From: Campylobacteraceae bacterium
GTDB lineage: Bacteria; Campylobacterota; Campylobacteria; Campylobacterales; Sulfurovaceae
Direction of reading: 5' to 3'
NCBI GenBank assembly: GCA_027065045.1
Contig: JAMOOX010000093.1
Span: forward strand, 1-38,159
Length of the DNA: 38,159 bases
Made by a program: the position numbers and the translations under genes. Below the pieces are notes generated by a model. That model was not told the origin of the DNA. It saw only the letters and a program-made list of their open reading frames with translations, and ran no database searches. Position 1 is the first letter of the stretch. Every line of letters starts with the position of its first letter. This document shows positions 1-8,113 of the stretch, piece by piece.

Positions 1-81
1 TATATCTTTGCGATAAATATATTTAATCTCTTCTAATTTTTTTATAAAATCCAATTCTATTTGATGCTCTTTTGTTTTCAT
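1..81 (-). CDS. Type I restriction endonuclease R subunit (HsdR-like), N-terminal 27 codons only
   Basis: An open frame runs off the left edge. It starts at an ATG (79-81, complement) preceded by an AAGG ribosome site. The visible residues begin MKTKEHQIELDF and end YIYRKDI, which resembles the conserved start of HsdR proteins (family pattern roughly DFI-KL--LKY-YRPDI). HsdR is the motor and nuclease subunit of type I restriction systems. Only 27 codons can be read, so the helicase and nuclease motifs and any hsdM/hsdS partners lie outside the window. The gene is divergent from the PH-like membrane protein. The assignment rests on this short N-terminal match alone; another DEAD-box restriction protein is possible. 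Confidence 0.55.
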   Translation of the reverse strand, partial: MKTKEHQIELDFIKKLEEIKYIYRKDI

Positions 82-225
82 TATTGACCTTGTTTTTGTT
101 GCTGTTATTATATCATTTTAGGCTTTTTCCTAGAACATAATAGTTAATAGGTCATTTTAGTTTAAATTGTTTTAAAGGTTACTTATTGTTTATGATATAT
201 TAACAAACTTTTATCTTATTTATGT

Positions 226-231
226 TATAAT
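226..231 (+). promoter_or_regulatory. Putative extended -10 promoter element for the PH-like membrane protein gene
   Basis: TATAAT is preceded by TGT, making an extended -10 (TGnTATAAT), in the AT-rich gap between the HsdR-like start and the next gene. No good -35 hexamer is visible. This would give a leader of about 100 nt before the ATG at 340. The rest of the gap (82-339) shows no other gene or RNA that I recognise. Confidence 0.35.
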
Positions 232-339
232 CTATAATTAGTTTATTATATAGACTTTTACTACTTCGTAAGATACAAAAACTACAATTTATAAAATTAC
301 ATAAATATACTTACTATTTTTTATTTAAAGGATATTCTA

Positions 340-864
340 ATGGGTGATATTGATAATGATAACCTAATTAATGATGTTGAAAGTGATTATCAAAAACTAT
401 ACAACAAGAGAGAAGAGCTTATATGGAGAGGAACGCATAGACATACAAGAATGATTTTTTACCATTTTATTGATTTGTTATCTATTATTTTTTTGATATA
501 CTTATCAATCAATCTTACACCATACTTTTTGGTACTATTAATTATTCCTATGACTATATCAACAATTAAATTTTTGGAAATTGAAAAAAATATTTATGAG
601 ATTACTACAAAAAGATTAAAAATAAGAAAAGGTAAATTTACAAGCACTCTATATGAGATAGAGCTTTATGATGTAAAGCATACTGTCTTAGAAGAGAAGC
701 GAAACCGTCAAGGATATATTACTTTTCTTACAAGTAGTAGCAAGTTTGGCACTATTAGATTTCCTAGAATGAACGAACCTGCTGTAATTCATGATAAGGT
801 GCGTGATATATACGAAGAGATAAAGCTAGAACGAAATAAAATTACTCATAAAGGCAAAAGATAA
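340..864 (+). CDS. Small membrane protein with bacterial PH-like domain (bPH2/YdbS-like)
   Basis: The protein is 174 aa. An acidic N-terminus (about 1-25) is followed by an E-x-L-x-W segment, two closely spaced hydrophobic helices (about 39-60 and 62-80), then a soluble basic domain with the pattern YEITTKRLKIRKGKF and a following beta-rich stretch (about 85-165). This layout, TM pair then TxxRL--rkG, is typical of bacterial PH (bPH2/YdbS/YdbT) inner-membrane proteins, whose function is mostly unknown. The ATG at 340 has a well-placed AAAGGA site. The gene is convergent with def: its TAA (862-864) directly abuts the def stop, and both stops lie in one palindrome. There is no clear operon partner. 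Family level is fairly secure; the biological role is unknown. Confidence 0.6.
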   Translation: MGDIDNDNLINDVESDYQKLYNKREELIWRGTHRHTRMIFYHFIDLLSIIFLIYLSINLTPYFLVLLIIPMTISTIKFLEIEKNIYEITTKRLKIRKGKFTSTLYEIELYDVKHTVLEEKRNRQGYITFLTSSSKFGTIRFPRMNEPAVIHDKVRDIYEEIKLERNKITHKGKR

Positions 865-873
865 TTATCTTTT
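856..873. terminator. Palindrome spanning both convergent stop codons, likely bidirectional terminator
   Basis: AAAAGATAA followed by its exact complement TTATCTTTT makes an 18-bp perfect palindrome. Read on either strand it encodes Lys-Arg-stop, so the PH-like protein and peptide deformylase both end in KR. Each strand has a short T-run after the dyad centre. The stem is all A/T apart from two G:C pairs and has no loop, so as an RNA hairpin it would be weak. Termination is inferred from position. Confidence 0.35.
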
Positions 874-1386
874 ATTACCTAATTTTTTCCACTCTTTTTC
901 AAACTTTTTTCTCTTTGTAAATGATAAATTCTCAATAAATAGATGACCCTCTAAATGCTCTATTTCATGTTGAAGTGCTATTGCTAAAAACTCATCATCT
1001 TCAATAATATGTTTTTCACCAAATCTATCTTGATACTCTAGTTTTATATGTTTAGCTCGTTTAACATCTTCAAAAATAGTAGGTACACTTAGACAACCCT
1101 CTTGATAAATAGTTGAGCCATTTTTTTCTAAAAATATAGGATTAATAACCTCTAGTGTGTTATCTTTTGGCTGAATAGCATCTTCATCATCTCCAATAGG
1201 GATATTAATAATTAATACTCTCTTATCAATGCCTATTTGAATACCTGCTAACCCTACCCCATTTTTGGCAACCATTGTATCATACATATCATCAAGTAGA
1301 GTATGTAACTCCGTATCAAAAGATATTATCTCTTTTGATACTAACTTTAATCTCTTATCTGGATATATTAAAATTTCTCTTACCAT
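865..1386 (-). CDS. def: Peptide deformylase
   Basis: At 173 aa this is the usual size for the family. It removes the N-formyl group from initiator methionine on nascent proteins, using a cytosolic metal centre. All three signature motifs are present: motif I GVGLAGIQ (43-50, with Gln50; the family usually has GLAAxQ, so one Ala is Gly here), motif II EGCLS (96-100, metal ligand Cys98), and motif III HEIEH (140-144, ligands His140 and His144, catalytic Glu141). It is the last gene of a tig-clpP-def run, starting 15 nt after the clpP stop. The same grouping occurs in Campylobacter genomes and couples three steps of nascent-protein handling. Assignment is very secure. Confidence 0.96.
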   Translation of the reverse strand: MVREILIYPDKRLKLVSKEIISFDTELHTLLDDMYDTMVAKNGVGLAGIQIGIDKRVLIINIPIGDDEDAIQPKDNTLEVINPIFLEKNGSTIYQEGCLSVPTIFEDVKRAKHIKLEYQDRFGEKHIIEDDEFLAIALQHEIEHLEGHLFIENLSFTKRKKFEKEWKKLGNKR

Positions 1387-1401
1387 TAATCATATTTCCA
1401 T

Positions 1402-1986
1402 TTAGATATTTTTTGTAAGAACTTTATCTATTAACCCATACTCCAAAGCCTCTTGTGAAGACATAAAGTAATCTCTCTCTGTATCTTTTTCTAATCTCTT
1501 GGTAGTTTTACCTGTTTGAGATGCCAAAATTTGATTTAGAGTATCTTTGAGTCTCTGTATCTCTTTGGCTTGAATTTGAATATCTGTTGATTGACCTTGT
1601 GCGCCACCTGATGGTTGATGTATCATAATTCTAGCATTAGGTAGGGCATATCTTTTGCCTTTTGTCCCTGATGATAATAAAAATGCACCCATTGATGCAG
1701 CTTGTCCGATACAGATTGTTACAATATCAGGCTTAATATAGTTCATTGTATCAAACATAGCCATTCCACTTGTAATTACTCCACCTGGAGAGTTGATATA
1801 AAAATATATATCTTTATCAGGGTCTTGTGCTTCAAGAAATAGAAGTTGTGCTACAATAGTAGCTGAAACAGCATCATTTACTTCACCTGTAAGCATAATA
1901 ATTCTATCTTTTAGAAGACGAGAGTATATATCATAACTTCTCTCACCTTTGTTTGTCTGTTCTATAACATAAGGTATATAGCTCAT
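1402..1986 (-). CDS. clpP: ATP-dependent Clp protease proteolytic subunit
   Basis: At 194 aa this is typical for ClpP. It is the barrel-shaped serine peptidase that degrades substrates unfolded by ClpA/ClpX-type ATPases in the cytosol. The catalytic triad is visible as Ser98 in GQAASMGAF, His123 in MIHQPSGG and Asp172 in ERDYFMS. The INSPGG oxyanion loop (64-69) and the Y-F-Y strand before it are also intact. The gene starts 9 nt after the trigger factor stop and is followed by def. No long N-terminal propeptide is seen. No clpX lies in the window. Assignment is very secure. Confidence 0.97.
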   Translation of the reverse strand: MSYIPYVIEQTNKGERSYDIYSRLLKDRIIMLTGEVNDAVSATIVAQLLFLEAQDPDKDIYFYINSPGGVITSGMAMFDTMNYIKPDIVTICIGQAASMGAFLLSSGTKGKRYALPNARIMIHQPSGGAQGQSTDIQIQAKEIQRLKDTLNQILASQTGKTTKRLEKDTERDYFMSSQEALEYGLIDKVLTKNI

Positions 1987-1995
1987 TAAATAGAC

Positions 1996-3282
1996 CTATT
2001 TACCTAGAAGTTTAGAGAATAGTTTATCTTCAATCATTCCCATTTTAATAGCAGGGATTAGATTATTATCTTGATAATGTTTGATAACCTCTTGTGGGTT
2101 TTGTCCTGACATCATCGCTTCATAATATAGTGTTTGACTCACTTCATCATCAGTTACTACTATCTCTTCTGCTTTTGCTAAAGCATCTACAATAAATGTA
2201 GCTTTTACACTATCAGTAGCATCAGTTCTTAAAGACTCTCTAAACTCATTTAGTTTATCACTATCATTTTGAAGCTCTTCAATTTTCTCTTTATCCATAG
2301 TTTGTGCTTCTTGATTTACTTTTGCATCAAGTTCTTGTTCTACGATATTTTTTGGTAAATCAAAGTTAAATTTCTCTACTAATGCTTCTAAGATTTTTGG
2401 CTTTAACTCATCATTATATAATTTACCAAATTTCTCTTGTTCTAATTGCTCTTTGATTTTCTCTTTTACAGTTTCAATTGAACCATTCTCTTTGTCATTT
2501 AGAAGCTCTTTTGCCAAATCTTCAGTAAGTTCAACTTTCTCTTTTGCTTGAATTTCATGAAGTTTTACTTTAAATACTGCCTCTTTACCTGCTAAATCTT
2601 TTACTTGATACTCTTCTGGGAATGTTACTTTTACATCTTTTTCATCTCCACTATTCATACCAATGATTTGTTCTTCAAATCCAGGGATAAATTGATTTGA
2701 ACCAATTTGAAGATTAAATCCATCAGATGCTCCACCCTCAAACAGCTCACCATCAACACTACCCTCAAAATCAATTAGAGTCATATCACCATCTTCAACA
2801 GCTCTATCATCTTCTAGTTTCACAAATTTAGCTCTTGAATCCATCAAAGAGTTTACTCTCTCATTAATCTCATCTTCACTAATTTCTGCCTCTTCATACT
2901 CTGGTGCTATATCTTTGTAACCATCTAAATCAAATGTTGGTTTGATAGATACTTCTACTTCAATATCAATCCCATCATCTGTTTTATCATATTTTTGAAT
3001 TGATGGTTCACCAATTACTACATCTTGTGTTATCTCTAACTCTTTGTAACCATCAGCTAATGCTTTTCTTACTAACTCTGATTCACCATCTTGTGTTAAT
3101 CTCTCTCCATGCATTTTCATAACAATTGCTACTGGAACTTTACCTGCTCTAAAACCATCAACTTTAATCTGCTTTGATGTCTCTTTTGCCAATCTTTTTA
3201 CTACTGCTTCAATCTCACTATTTTCTATTGTTGTAGAAATTTTAAAATTTGCGTTATCAATTTTTGTTGTTGTAATACTCAA
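1996..3282 (-). CDS. tig: Trigger factor (ribosome-associated chaperone / prolyl isomerase)
   Basis: The protein is 428 aa with the three-part trigger factor plan. An N-terminal ribosome-binding domain carries the signature loop GFRAGKVP (43-50; usual form GFRxGKxP). An FKBP-type peptidyl-prolyl isomerase domain (about 150-240) includes DFEGSVDGELFEGG and the GFEEQIIGM segment. A long charged alpha-helical C-terminal substrate-binding domain follows. It binds at the ribosome exit tunnel and shields emerging chains. The start is TTG at 3280-3282, supported by an AAGGG site about 8 nt upstream and alignment of the SITTTKIDNANF start with the family. It is the first gene of the tig-clpP-def unit, with an AT-rich gap behind it that could hold the promoter. 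Confidence 0.95.
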   Translation of the reverse strand: MSITTTKIDNANFKISTTIENSEIEAVVKRLAKETSKQIKVDGFRAGKVPVAIVMKMHGERLTQDGESELVRKALADGYKELEITQDVVIGEPSIQKYDKTDDGIDIEVEVSIKPTFDLDGYKDIAPEYEEAEISEDEINERVNSLMDSRAKFVKLEDDRAVEDGDMTLIDFEGSVDGELFEGGASDGFNLQIGSNQFIPGFEEQIIGMNSGDEKDVKVTFPEEYQVKDLAGKEAVFKVKLHEIQAKEKVELTEDLAKELLNDKENGSIETVKEKIKEQLEQEKFGKLYNDELKPKILEALVEKFNFDLPKNIVEQELDAKVNQEAQTMDKEKIEELQNDSDKLNEFRESLRTDATDSVKATFIVDALAKAEEIVVTDDEVSQTLYYEAMMSGQNPQEVIKHYQDNNLIPAIKMGMIEDKLFSKLLGK

Positions 3283-3367
3283 TACAAACCCTTTTTTTAA
3301 TATATAATTTCGTGATTTTATCTAAATTTTAATAAGAAACTAATTTAACTTACTAGATAAGAACTAT

Positions 3368-3598
3368 CTATTTGCCAATTTGAACATCAATAGAGAGTGC
3401 TTCAAGCTCTCCATCTTGCTCTTTTTTAATATCTACATCTCTAACTGTAATATATTTTTTGACAACAGCGATAATATCTGCTTTAAGATCTTCCATAAAT
3501 GGATACTTGTTATGCTCTTTATCAGTCATAATTGCAATTCTAAGCCTATCTTTGGCTATATTTGCACTACTCTTTTTTTTATTCCATGGAAATATCAT
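3368..3598 (-). CDS. minE: Cell division topological specificity factor MinE
   Basis: At 76 aa this is slightly shorter than the E. coli protein. MinE stimulates the MinD ATPase and drives Min pattern formation, keeping FtsZ rings at midcell. The N-terminal membrane-targeting and MinD-contact part includes IAKDRLRIAIM, and the C-terminal topological domain runs from about residue 35 (FMEDLKADIIAVV) to the end. The start codon overlaps the minD stop by 4 nt (ATGA), indicating translational coupling. It is the last gene of minC-minD-minE. An open frame on the other strand of this segment is a shadow. Confidence 0.93.
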   Translation of the reverse strand: MIFPWNKKKSSANIAKDRLRIAIMTDKEHNKYPFMEDLKADIIAVVKKYITVRDVDIKKEQDGELEALSIDVQIGK

Positions 3599-4407
3599 GA
3601 AAACATCCCTCTAAATTTACCCATTATTCCTTTTGATGAGGCTGATGGTTCTTCTATTGCTATATTATTTCCACATAGTCTTGAAGATATTCGTACATAA
3701 GCCCTTCCTGCAACAGATTTTGGGTTTAAGATAATTGGTTTTCCTTGGTTAGAGGCATCTATTACACCTTTATCTTCTGCTACTTTACCTAAAAGCTTGA
3801 TATTTAAAATCTCTAAAATATCTTCACTACTTAACATCTCTCCACTACTTACCATCTCTGGTATAATTCTATTTATTATTAGATATTTTGCCACTTCTTC
3901 GCCATCTTTGACTTTTTGGCTTTTTGAATCTAATATTCCAATAGCACGGTCAGAATCTCTAATAGATGAAACCTCAGGATTGACCACAACAATTGCACTA
4001 TTAGCAAACTCAATAGTATGTTCGTAGCCACTCTCTATTCCAGCAGGAGAATCTAATATTACATACTCAAACTGCTCACTAAGTTCATCTATTAGCTTTT
4101 TGATTTTATCTGAATCTAATACACTCTTATCTTTGGTTTGAGATGCTGCTAGAAAATATAGATTTGGACTTGATTTACTTTTGATAATAGCTTGTGAAAC
4201 TGTAGCTTCACCATCCATCACTTGAACCATATCATAAACAACTCTATTTTCAAGTCCTAATATCATATCAAGGTTTCTTTGACCTATATCAAAATCAACC
4301 AATACACATTTTTTACCATTTAAGGCAATTCCTAGTCCTATATTAGCAGATGCTGTAGTTTTTCCTACTCCACCTTTACCACTAATTACTGCTATAATCA
4401 TACCCAT
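3595..4407 (-). CDS. minD: Septum site-determining ATPase MinD
   Basis: The protein is 270 aa, a ParA/MinD-type P-loop ATPase that binds the membrane in its ATP state and recruits MinC. The deviant Walker A motif GKGGVGKTT (10-18) has the signature lysine (Lys11), and DFDIGQRNLD is the switch region. The C-terminal tail GIMGKFRGMF fits the amphipathic membrane-targeting helix. The start ATG has AAGGAG 5 nt upstream; a second ATG two codons later is spaced less well. The start overlaps the end of minC by 10 nt and the stop overlaps minE by 4 nt. Very secure. Confidence 0.96.
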   Translation of the reverse strand: MGMIIAVISGKGGVGKTTASANIGLGIALNGKKCVLVDFDIGQRNLDMILGLENRVVYDMVQVMDGEATVSQAIIKSKSSPNLYFLAASQTKDKSVLDSDKIKKLIDELSEQFEYVILDSPAGIESGYEHTIEFANSAIVVVNPEVSSIRDSDRAIGILDSKSQKVKDGEEVAKYLIINRIIPEMVSSGEMLSSEDILEILNIKLLGKVAEDKGVIDASNQGKPIILNPKSVAGRAYVRISSRLCGNNIAIEEPSASSKGIMGKFRGMFS

Positions 4408-4985
4408 TGTAACTCCTTTTTGGATATTGATGTTACACTTACTATATCATCTATGATTTCTATTTTATTTAATTTATGTTGTAAAAGTAAATTATTGATT
4501 TTATGCCCTTGAATTAATATATTAGACCTACTTGATTGGGGCATAATAATATAATTACCATTACAAATTATATCTCCATTGATAATATTCAATGCGATAA
4601 TATTCCCTCCTGAAACTAATTTAGCTCCACTATTAACTCTATCTGTTATTAAAATATCACCCTCATACTCTATCACTTGCCCACTTCTTAATGCTTCATT
4701 AATAATTTTTAATCTATAATCATTGATTTTTAGTTTATCTTTTATAATTATAAAATTATCTTGAATTTTTTTGGCTTTTGGAAGAGATATATTATTTATA
4801 TATTTTAGATTTAATTTATCTAAAAATTCTGATATATTAGAGGATATATTACCCTGTATTAATATAAGATGATTTTTAAATAGTTCATAATTTGTCTCTA
4901 TAAATGATATAAACTTATCATCATCCTCTATCTGAGTTTCAAATACTTTAATTGAATATTGACTGCTTTGCAAGGGTATCTCCAC
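4398..4985 (-). CDS. minC: Septum site-determining protein MinC
   Basis: The protein is 195 aa from the GTG at 4985. The C-terminal half (about 105-170) is the MinC beta-helix domain, with a repeating Gly/Ile pattern (GDILITDRVNSGAKLVSGGN, GDIICNGNYI). The N-terminal half is a weakly conserved FtsZ-inhibiting domain. MinC blocks FtsZ polymerisation at the poles when recruited by MinD. A better start may be TTG at 4971-4973 (191 aa), because GGAG lies 6 nt before it and nothing like a ribosome site precedes the GTG. The end overlaps minD by 10 nt. Assignment is supported by both the domain and the neighbours. Confidence 0.88.
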   Translation of the reverse strand: MEIPLQSSQYSIKVFETQIEDDDKFISFIETNYELFKNHLILIQGNISSNISEFLDKLNLKYINNISLPKAKKIQDNFIIIKDKLKINDYRLKIINEALRSGQVIEYEGDILITDRVNSGAKLVSGGNIIALNIINGDIICNGNYIIMPQSSRSNILIQGHKINNLLLQHKLNKIEIIDDIVSVTSISKKELQWV

Positions 4986-5056
4986 AAATTTTAGAATTTA
5001 TAGATTTTATCCTATTTTACTTAATATAGAGATATAATAGAGAGATTTTATTATAT

Positions 5057-5079
5057 ATTGGGGGATAGAACCCCCCAAT
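5057..5079 (-). terminator. GC-rich hairpin after nuoN, probable nuo operon terminator
   Basis: ATTGGGGG pairs with CCCCCAAT around a 7-nt loop, immediately downstream of the nuoN stop and upstream of minC. It is the most GC-rich stretch of the neighbourhood. On the minus strand it is followed by an AT-rich stretch but not by a proper T-run, so it may act as an mRNA 3'-end stabiliser or a weak terminator. Confidence 0.5.
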
Positions 5080-5088
5080 GATAAAAAA

Positions 5089-6579
5089 TTAATACCCACT
5101 AGCACTTACCATATATGTAATATATTGTAGTAGAGGTTGAATATAAAGAATTGATGTAACTGTAACAAATACTGCTATTCCAATAATTGTCATTAATGGT
5201 TTATTAATATTATAATAAATTGTACCATCGTTATCTGCTGGTTCTTTTAAGAACATATATACTATTAGTTTCAAATAGTAATATGCTGAAATTGCTGAGT
5301 TTAATCCCATAACAATTGCTAACCATACATATCCTGCATCAACTGCTGAACTCATAATATAGATTTTACCCCAAAATACAGAAAATGGTGGCACACCTGC
5401 AAGAGAGAGCATAAATAGTGCCATTACAACAGCACCAAGAGGCATAACTTTGATAAGCCCTGCAAACTTCTCATAAGGGTGGTCAAATCTATTATGAAAT
5501 TTATTATTTTTATGACGACTAATCCATAGCATACTAAATGCTCCAAGATTTGTAAATAAGAATAACATATAGTACAAGAATACACCACTATTTGCTTTTG
5601 TTGTATCAAGCGCGATTGCTGCCATTACAAAACCTGCATGTGATATTGAACTATATGCCAACATTCTTTTTACATCAAGTTGAACTAATGCCATCATATT
5701 TGCTAAAGTCATAGTAAGCACTGATAATAGTAAAATAGCTGTTCTTATCTCTTCTATACCAATATCTATATATAATCCAAATATTCTCATAGCCACTACC
5801 ATAGCAGCAACTTTTGGAACAATTGACATATATCCTGCTAATGGTGCAGAAGCACCCTCATAAGCATCTGGTCCCCAAGTATGAAATGGAAACAGTGACA
5901 TCTTAAATGCAAATGCAATTAAAAGCATTATACCACTTGATATCAATAGAACCATTACACCTGCTTCATCCATTCTACTCTGCATTACTTCAGCTATTTT
6001 ATAAAGCTCTAACGAACCAGTAGCTGCATATACCATAGCAGAACCCATTACAAAGAACCCAGCTGCTAATGCACCCATTGTAAAGTACTTAACAGCAGCC
6101 TCATAAGAGTTTGAACGGTTATGCATAGCTATCAATGTATATAGTGATAGTGATGCTGTTTCAAGTCCTACAAATATTAGAATTAGATTATCACTTGATA
6201 CCATAAATTGGTAACCTGCAATCATAAATAAAAATAGTGCAAAATATTCAGGATATGAATATTCGTGAAATCTCTTTGATGTCAAAGCAAGAGGAATAAA
6301 TAGCATTGAAGCTAGCAAAATCAAAGCTTGTGAAATAATAGAGATACCATCAATTAATATTAAATCAAAGAAACCTCTTTGATTTACACCTAATCCCAAA
6401 GTAGCACCTAAATCAATTAATAAAACTAAAAGAGTTAGCATAACATACAGTGATTTATGCAGACCATCTTTAAACAAATCAATAATTAATATAATTAAAG
6501 CACCACAAATAGCAATTAGCATCGGTGCTAGTGTTGCCATATTTAGAGATTCTAAACTTACGCTAATAGGTTCTAACAT
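5089..6579 (-). CDS. nuoN: NADH-quinone oxidoreductase (complex I) subunit N
   Basis: The protein is 496 aa, an antiporter-like proton-pumping subunit of the complex I membrane arm with about 14 hydrophobic segments. The key charged residues of the family are visible: Glu in the GLETASLSLYTL helix and Lys in AFKMSLFPFHTWGPDAYEGA, the signature before the broken helix. It is the last gene of the operon. Its ATG overlaps the nuoM stop by 1 nt (TAATG), consistent with coupled translation. Start choice is supported by that overlap and by a GGAGG site in the end of nuoM. Confidence 0.95.
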   Translation of the reverse strand: MLEPISVSLESLNMATLAPMLIAICGALIILIIDLFKDGLHKSLYVMLTLLVLLIDLGATLGLGVNQRGFFDLILIDGISIISQALILLASMLFIPLALTSKRFHEYSYPEYFALFLFMIAGYQFMVSSDNLILIFVGLETASLSLYTLIAMHNRSNSYEAAVKYFTMGALAAGFFVMGSAMVYAATGSLELYKIAEVMQSRMDEAGVMVLLISSGIMLLIAFAFKMSLFPFHTWGPDAYEGASAPLAGYMSIVPKVAAMVVAMRIFGLYIDIGIEEIRTAILLLSVLTMTLANMMALVQLDVKRMLAYSSISHAGFVMAAIALDTTKANSGVFLYYMLFLFTNLGAFSMLWISRHKNNKFHNRFDHPYEKFAGLIKVMPLGAVVMALFMLSLAGVPPFSVFWGKIYIMSSAVDAGYVWLAIVMGLNSAISAYYYLKLIVYMFLKEPADNDGTIYYNINKPLMTIIGIAVFVTVTSILYIQPLLQYITYMVSASGY

Positions 6580-8102
6580 TATTTACCCTCCTCTTTTTTT
6601 GGACTAACAATTATATCTTTAGCCTCTTGTGTTTGTGCCTTTTTATCCATAAAAGATACCAAAGATTTAACACTATTATCAATTGGTTCTAAAATAGGTT
6701 TTGGATATACACCTAACCAAACTACAATTAATACAAGAGGAACAAGAGAATACATCTCTCTACTATTTAAATCTTTAAGACCCTTATTCTCATCATTTGT
6801 AACTTCACCAAAGAATGTCTTTTTATAAAGAGACAACATATAAACGGCACCCAAAATAATTGTAGAACCTGCAATTATTGTCATAATTGGTGATATATTA
6901 TAGAATCCTAAAAGAACCAAAAACTCTCCAACAAATCCAATAGTCAAAGGAAGCCCAACAGAAGCCATCAACATAATACCAAATATAACTGCATATTTTG
7001 GCATAATAGATGCTAATCCACCAAACTCACTCATCATCTTAGTATGTCTTCTATCATAGATTACTCCAACAAGCATAAACAATGCCCCTGAAACAACACC
7101 ATGAGAAAGCATTAAGAATATAGAACCACTAATTCCCTCACTATTCATAGCAAACACACCTAGCATAATAATACCCATATGTGATACTGATGAATATGCA
7201 ATAACTTGCTTCATATCTTTTTGAGCATAAGCTATCATAGCTGTATAAACAACCATAATCAATGCAAGAATTGCAACTGGAGTAATCATATATACAGATG
7301 CATCTGGTAAGATTGGAAGTGAAAATCTTATAAATCCATAAGTACCCATTTTAAGAAGTACTGCTGCAAGTATCACTGAACCAATTGTTGGTGCTTGACC
7401 ATGGGCATAAGGCAACCAAGTATGAAATGGGAACATTGGAACTTTAATAGCAAATCCAAAGAAGAATGCTATAAAGAGCCAAATTTGTGTCTCAATAGGA
7501 AGCACAAGTGCATACCAATCTGTAATTGCAAAACTCCAAGTTCCTGTAACATCATGATATAGATAAGCTAAAAATAGCATACCTACTAACATAATTAATG
7601 AACCAATAAATGTATATAAGAAAAATTTGATTGATGCATATACTCTTTTAGGTCCACCCCATGCACCAATGATATATAACATTGGTACAAGAGAAAGCTC
7701 CCAAAATAGATAAAATATTACAGCATCAAGAGCCAAAAATACACCCACCATTGTCATCTCTAAAAAGAGAAGAGAGATAATCATATTTTTAATATCTTTT
7801 TCTATACTCATACCTATCATTCCAAGAAGAATCATTAGTGTTGCCATTACAACAATAAATAGACTAATCCCATCAACACCAAGGTAGTAACTAATTCCAA
7901 AATCAGGAACTAAAGGTAGCATCTCTACAAACTGCATACTACCATTACTACCATCAAAACTCATCCACAACCAAACAGCTAATAAAAACTCAATAGATGC
8001 TACACTTATACCATAAGCCCTAGCACTATTTTTATCAACTATAAAACCCAACACTCCTGCAAATGCTGGGAAAAATATCAATATACTTAAAATATTATCC
8101 AT
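6579..8102 (-). CDS. nuoM: NADH-quinone oxidoreductase (complex I) subunit M
   Basis: The protein is 507 aa, a member of the antiporter-like subunit family in the inner membrane. Seen are LFWELSLVPMLYIIGAWGG, with the conserved intramembrane Glu and Pro, and KVPMFPFHTWLPYAHGQAP, with the key Lys. The C-terminal tail after the last helix is charged and a little extended (about 475-507). It starts 11 nt after the nuoL stop and overlaps nuoN by 1 nt. The role is proton translocation driven by quinone reduction in the peripheral arm. Confidence 0.95.
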   Translation of the reverse strand: MDNILSILIFFPAFAGVLGFIVDKNSARAYGISVASIEFLLAVWLWMSFDGSNGSMQFVEMLPLVPDFGISYYLGVDGISLFIVVMATLMILLGMIGMSIEKDIKNMIISLLFLEMTMVGVFLALDAVIFYLFWELSLVPMLYIIGAWGGPKRVYASIKFFLYTFIGSLIMLVGMLFLAYLYHDVTGTWSFAITDWYALVLPIETQIWLFIAFFFGFAIKVPMFPFHTWLPYAHGQAPTIGSVILAAVLLKMGTYGFIRFSLPILPDASVYMITPVAILALIMVVYTAMIAYAQKDMKQVIAYSSVSHMGIIMLGVFAMNSEGISGSIFLMLSHGVVSGALFMLVGVIYDRRHTKMMSEFGGLASIMPKYAVIFGIMLMASVGLPLTIGFVGEFLVLLGFYNISPIMTIIAGSTIILGAVYMLSLYKKTFFGEVTNDENKGLKDLNSREMYSLVPLVLIVVWLGVYPKPILEPIDNSVKSLVSFMDKKAQTQEAKDIIVSPKKEEGK

Positions 8103-8113
8103 CTATATTCTCC

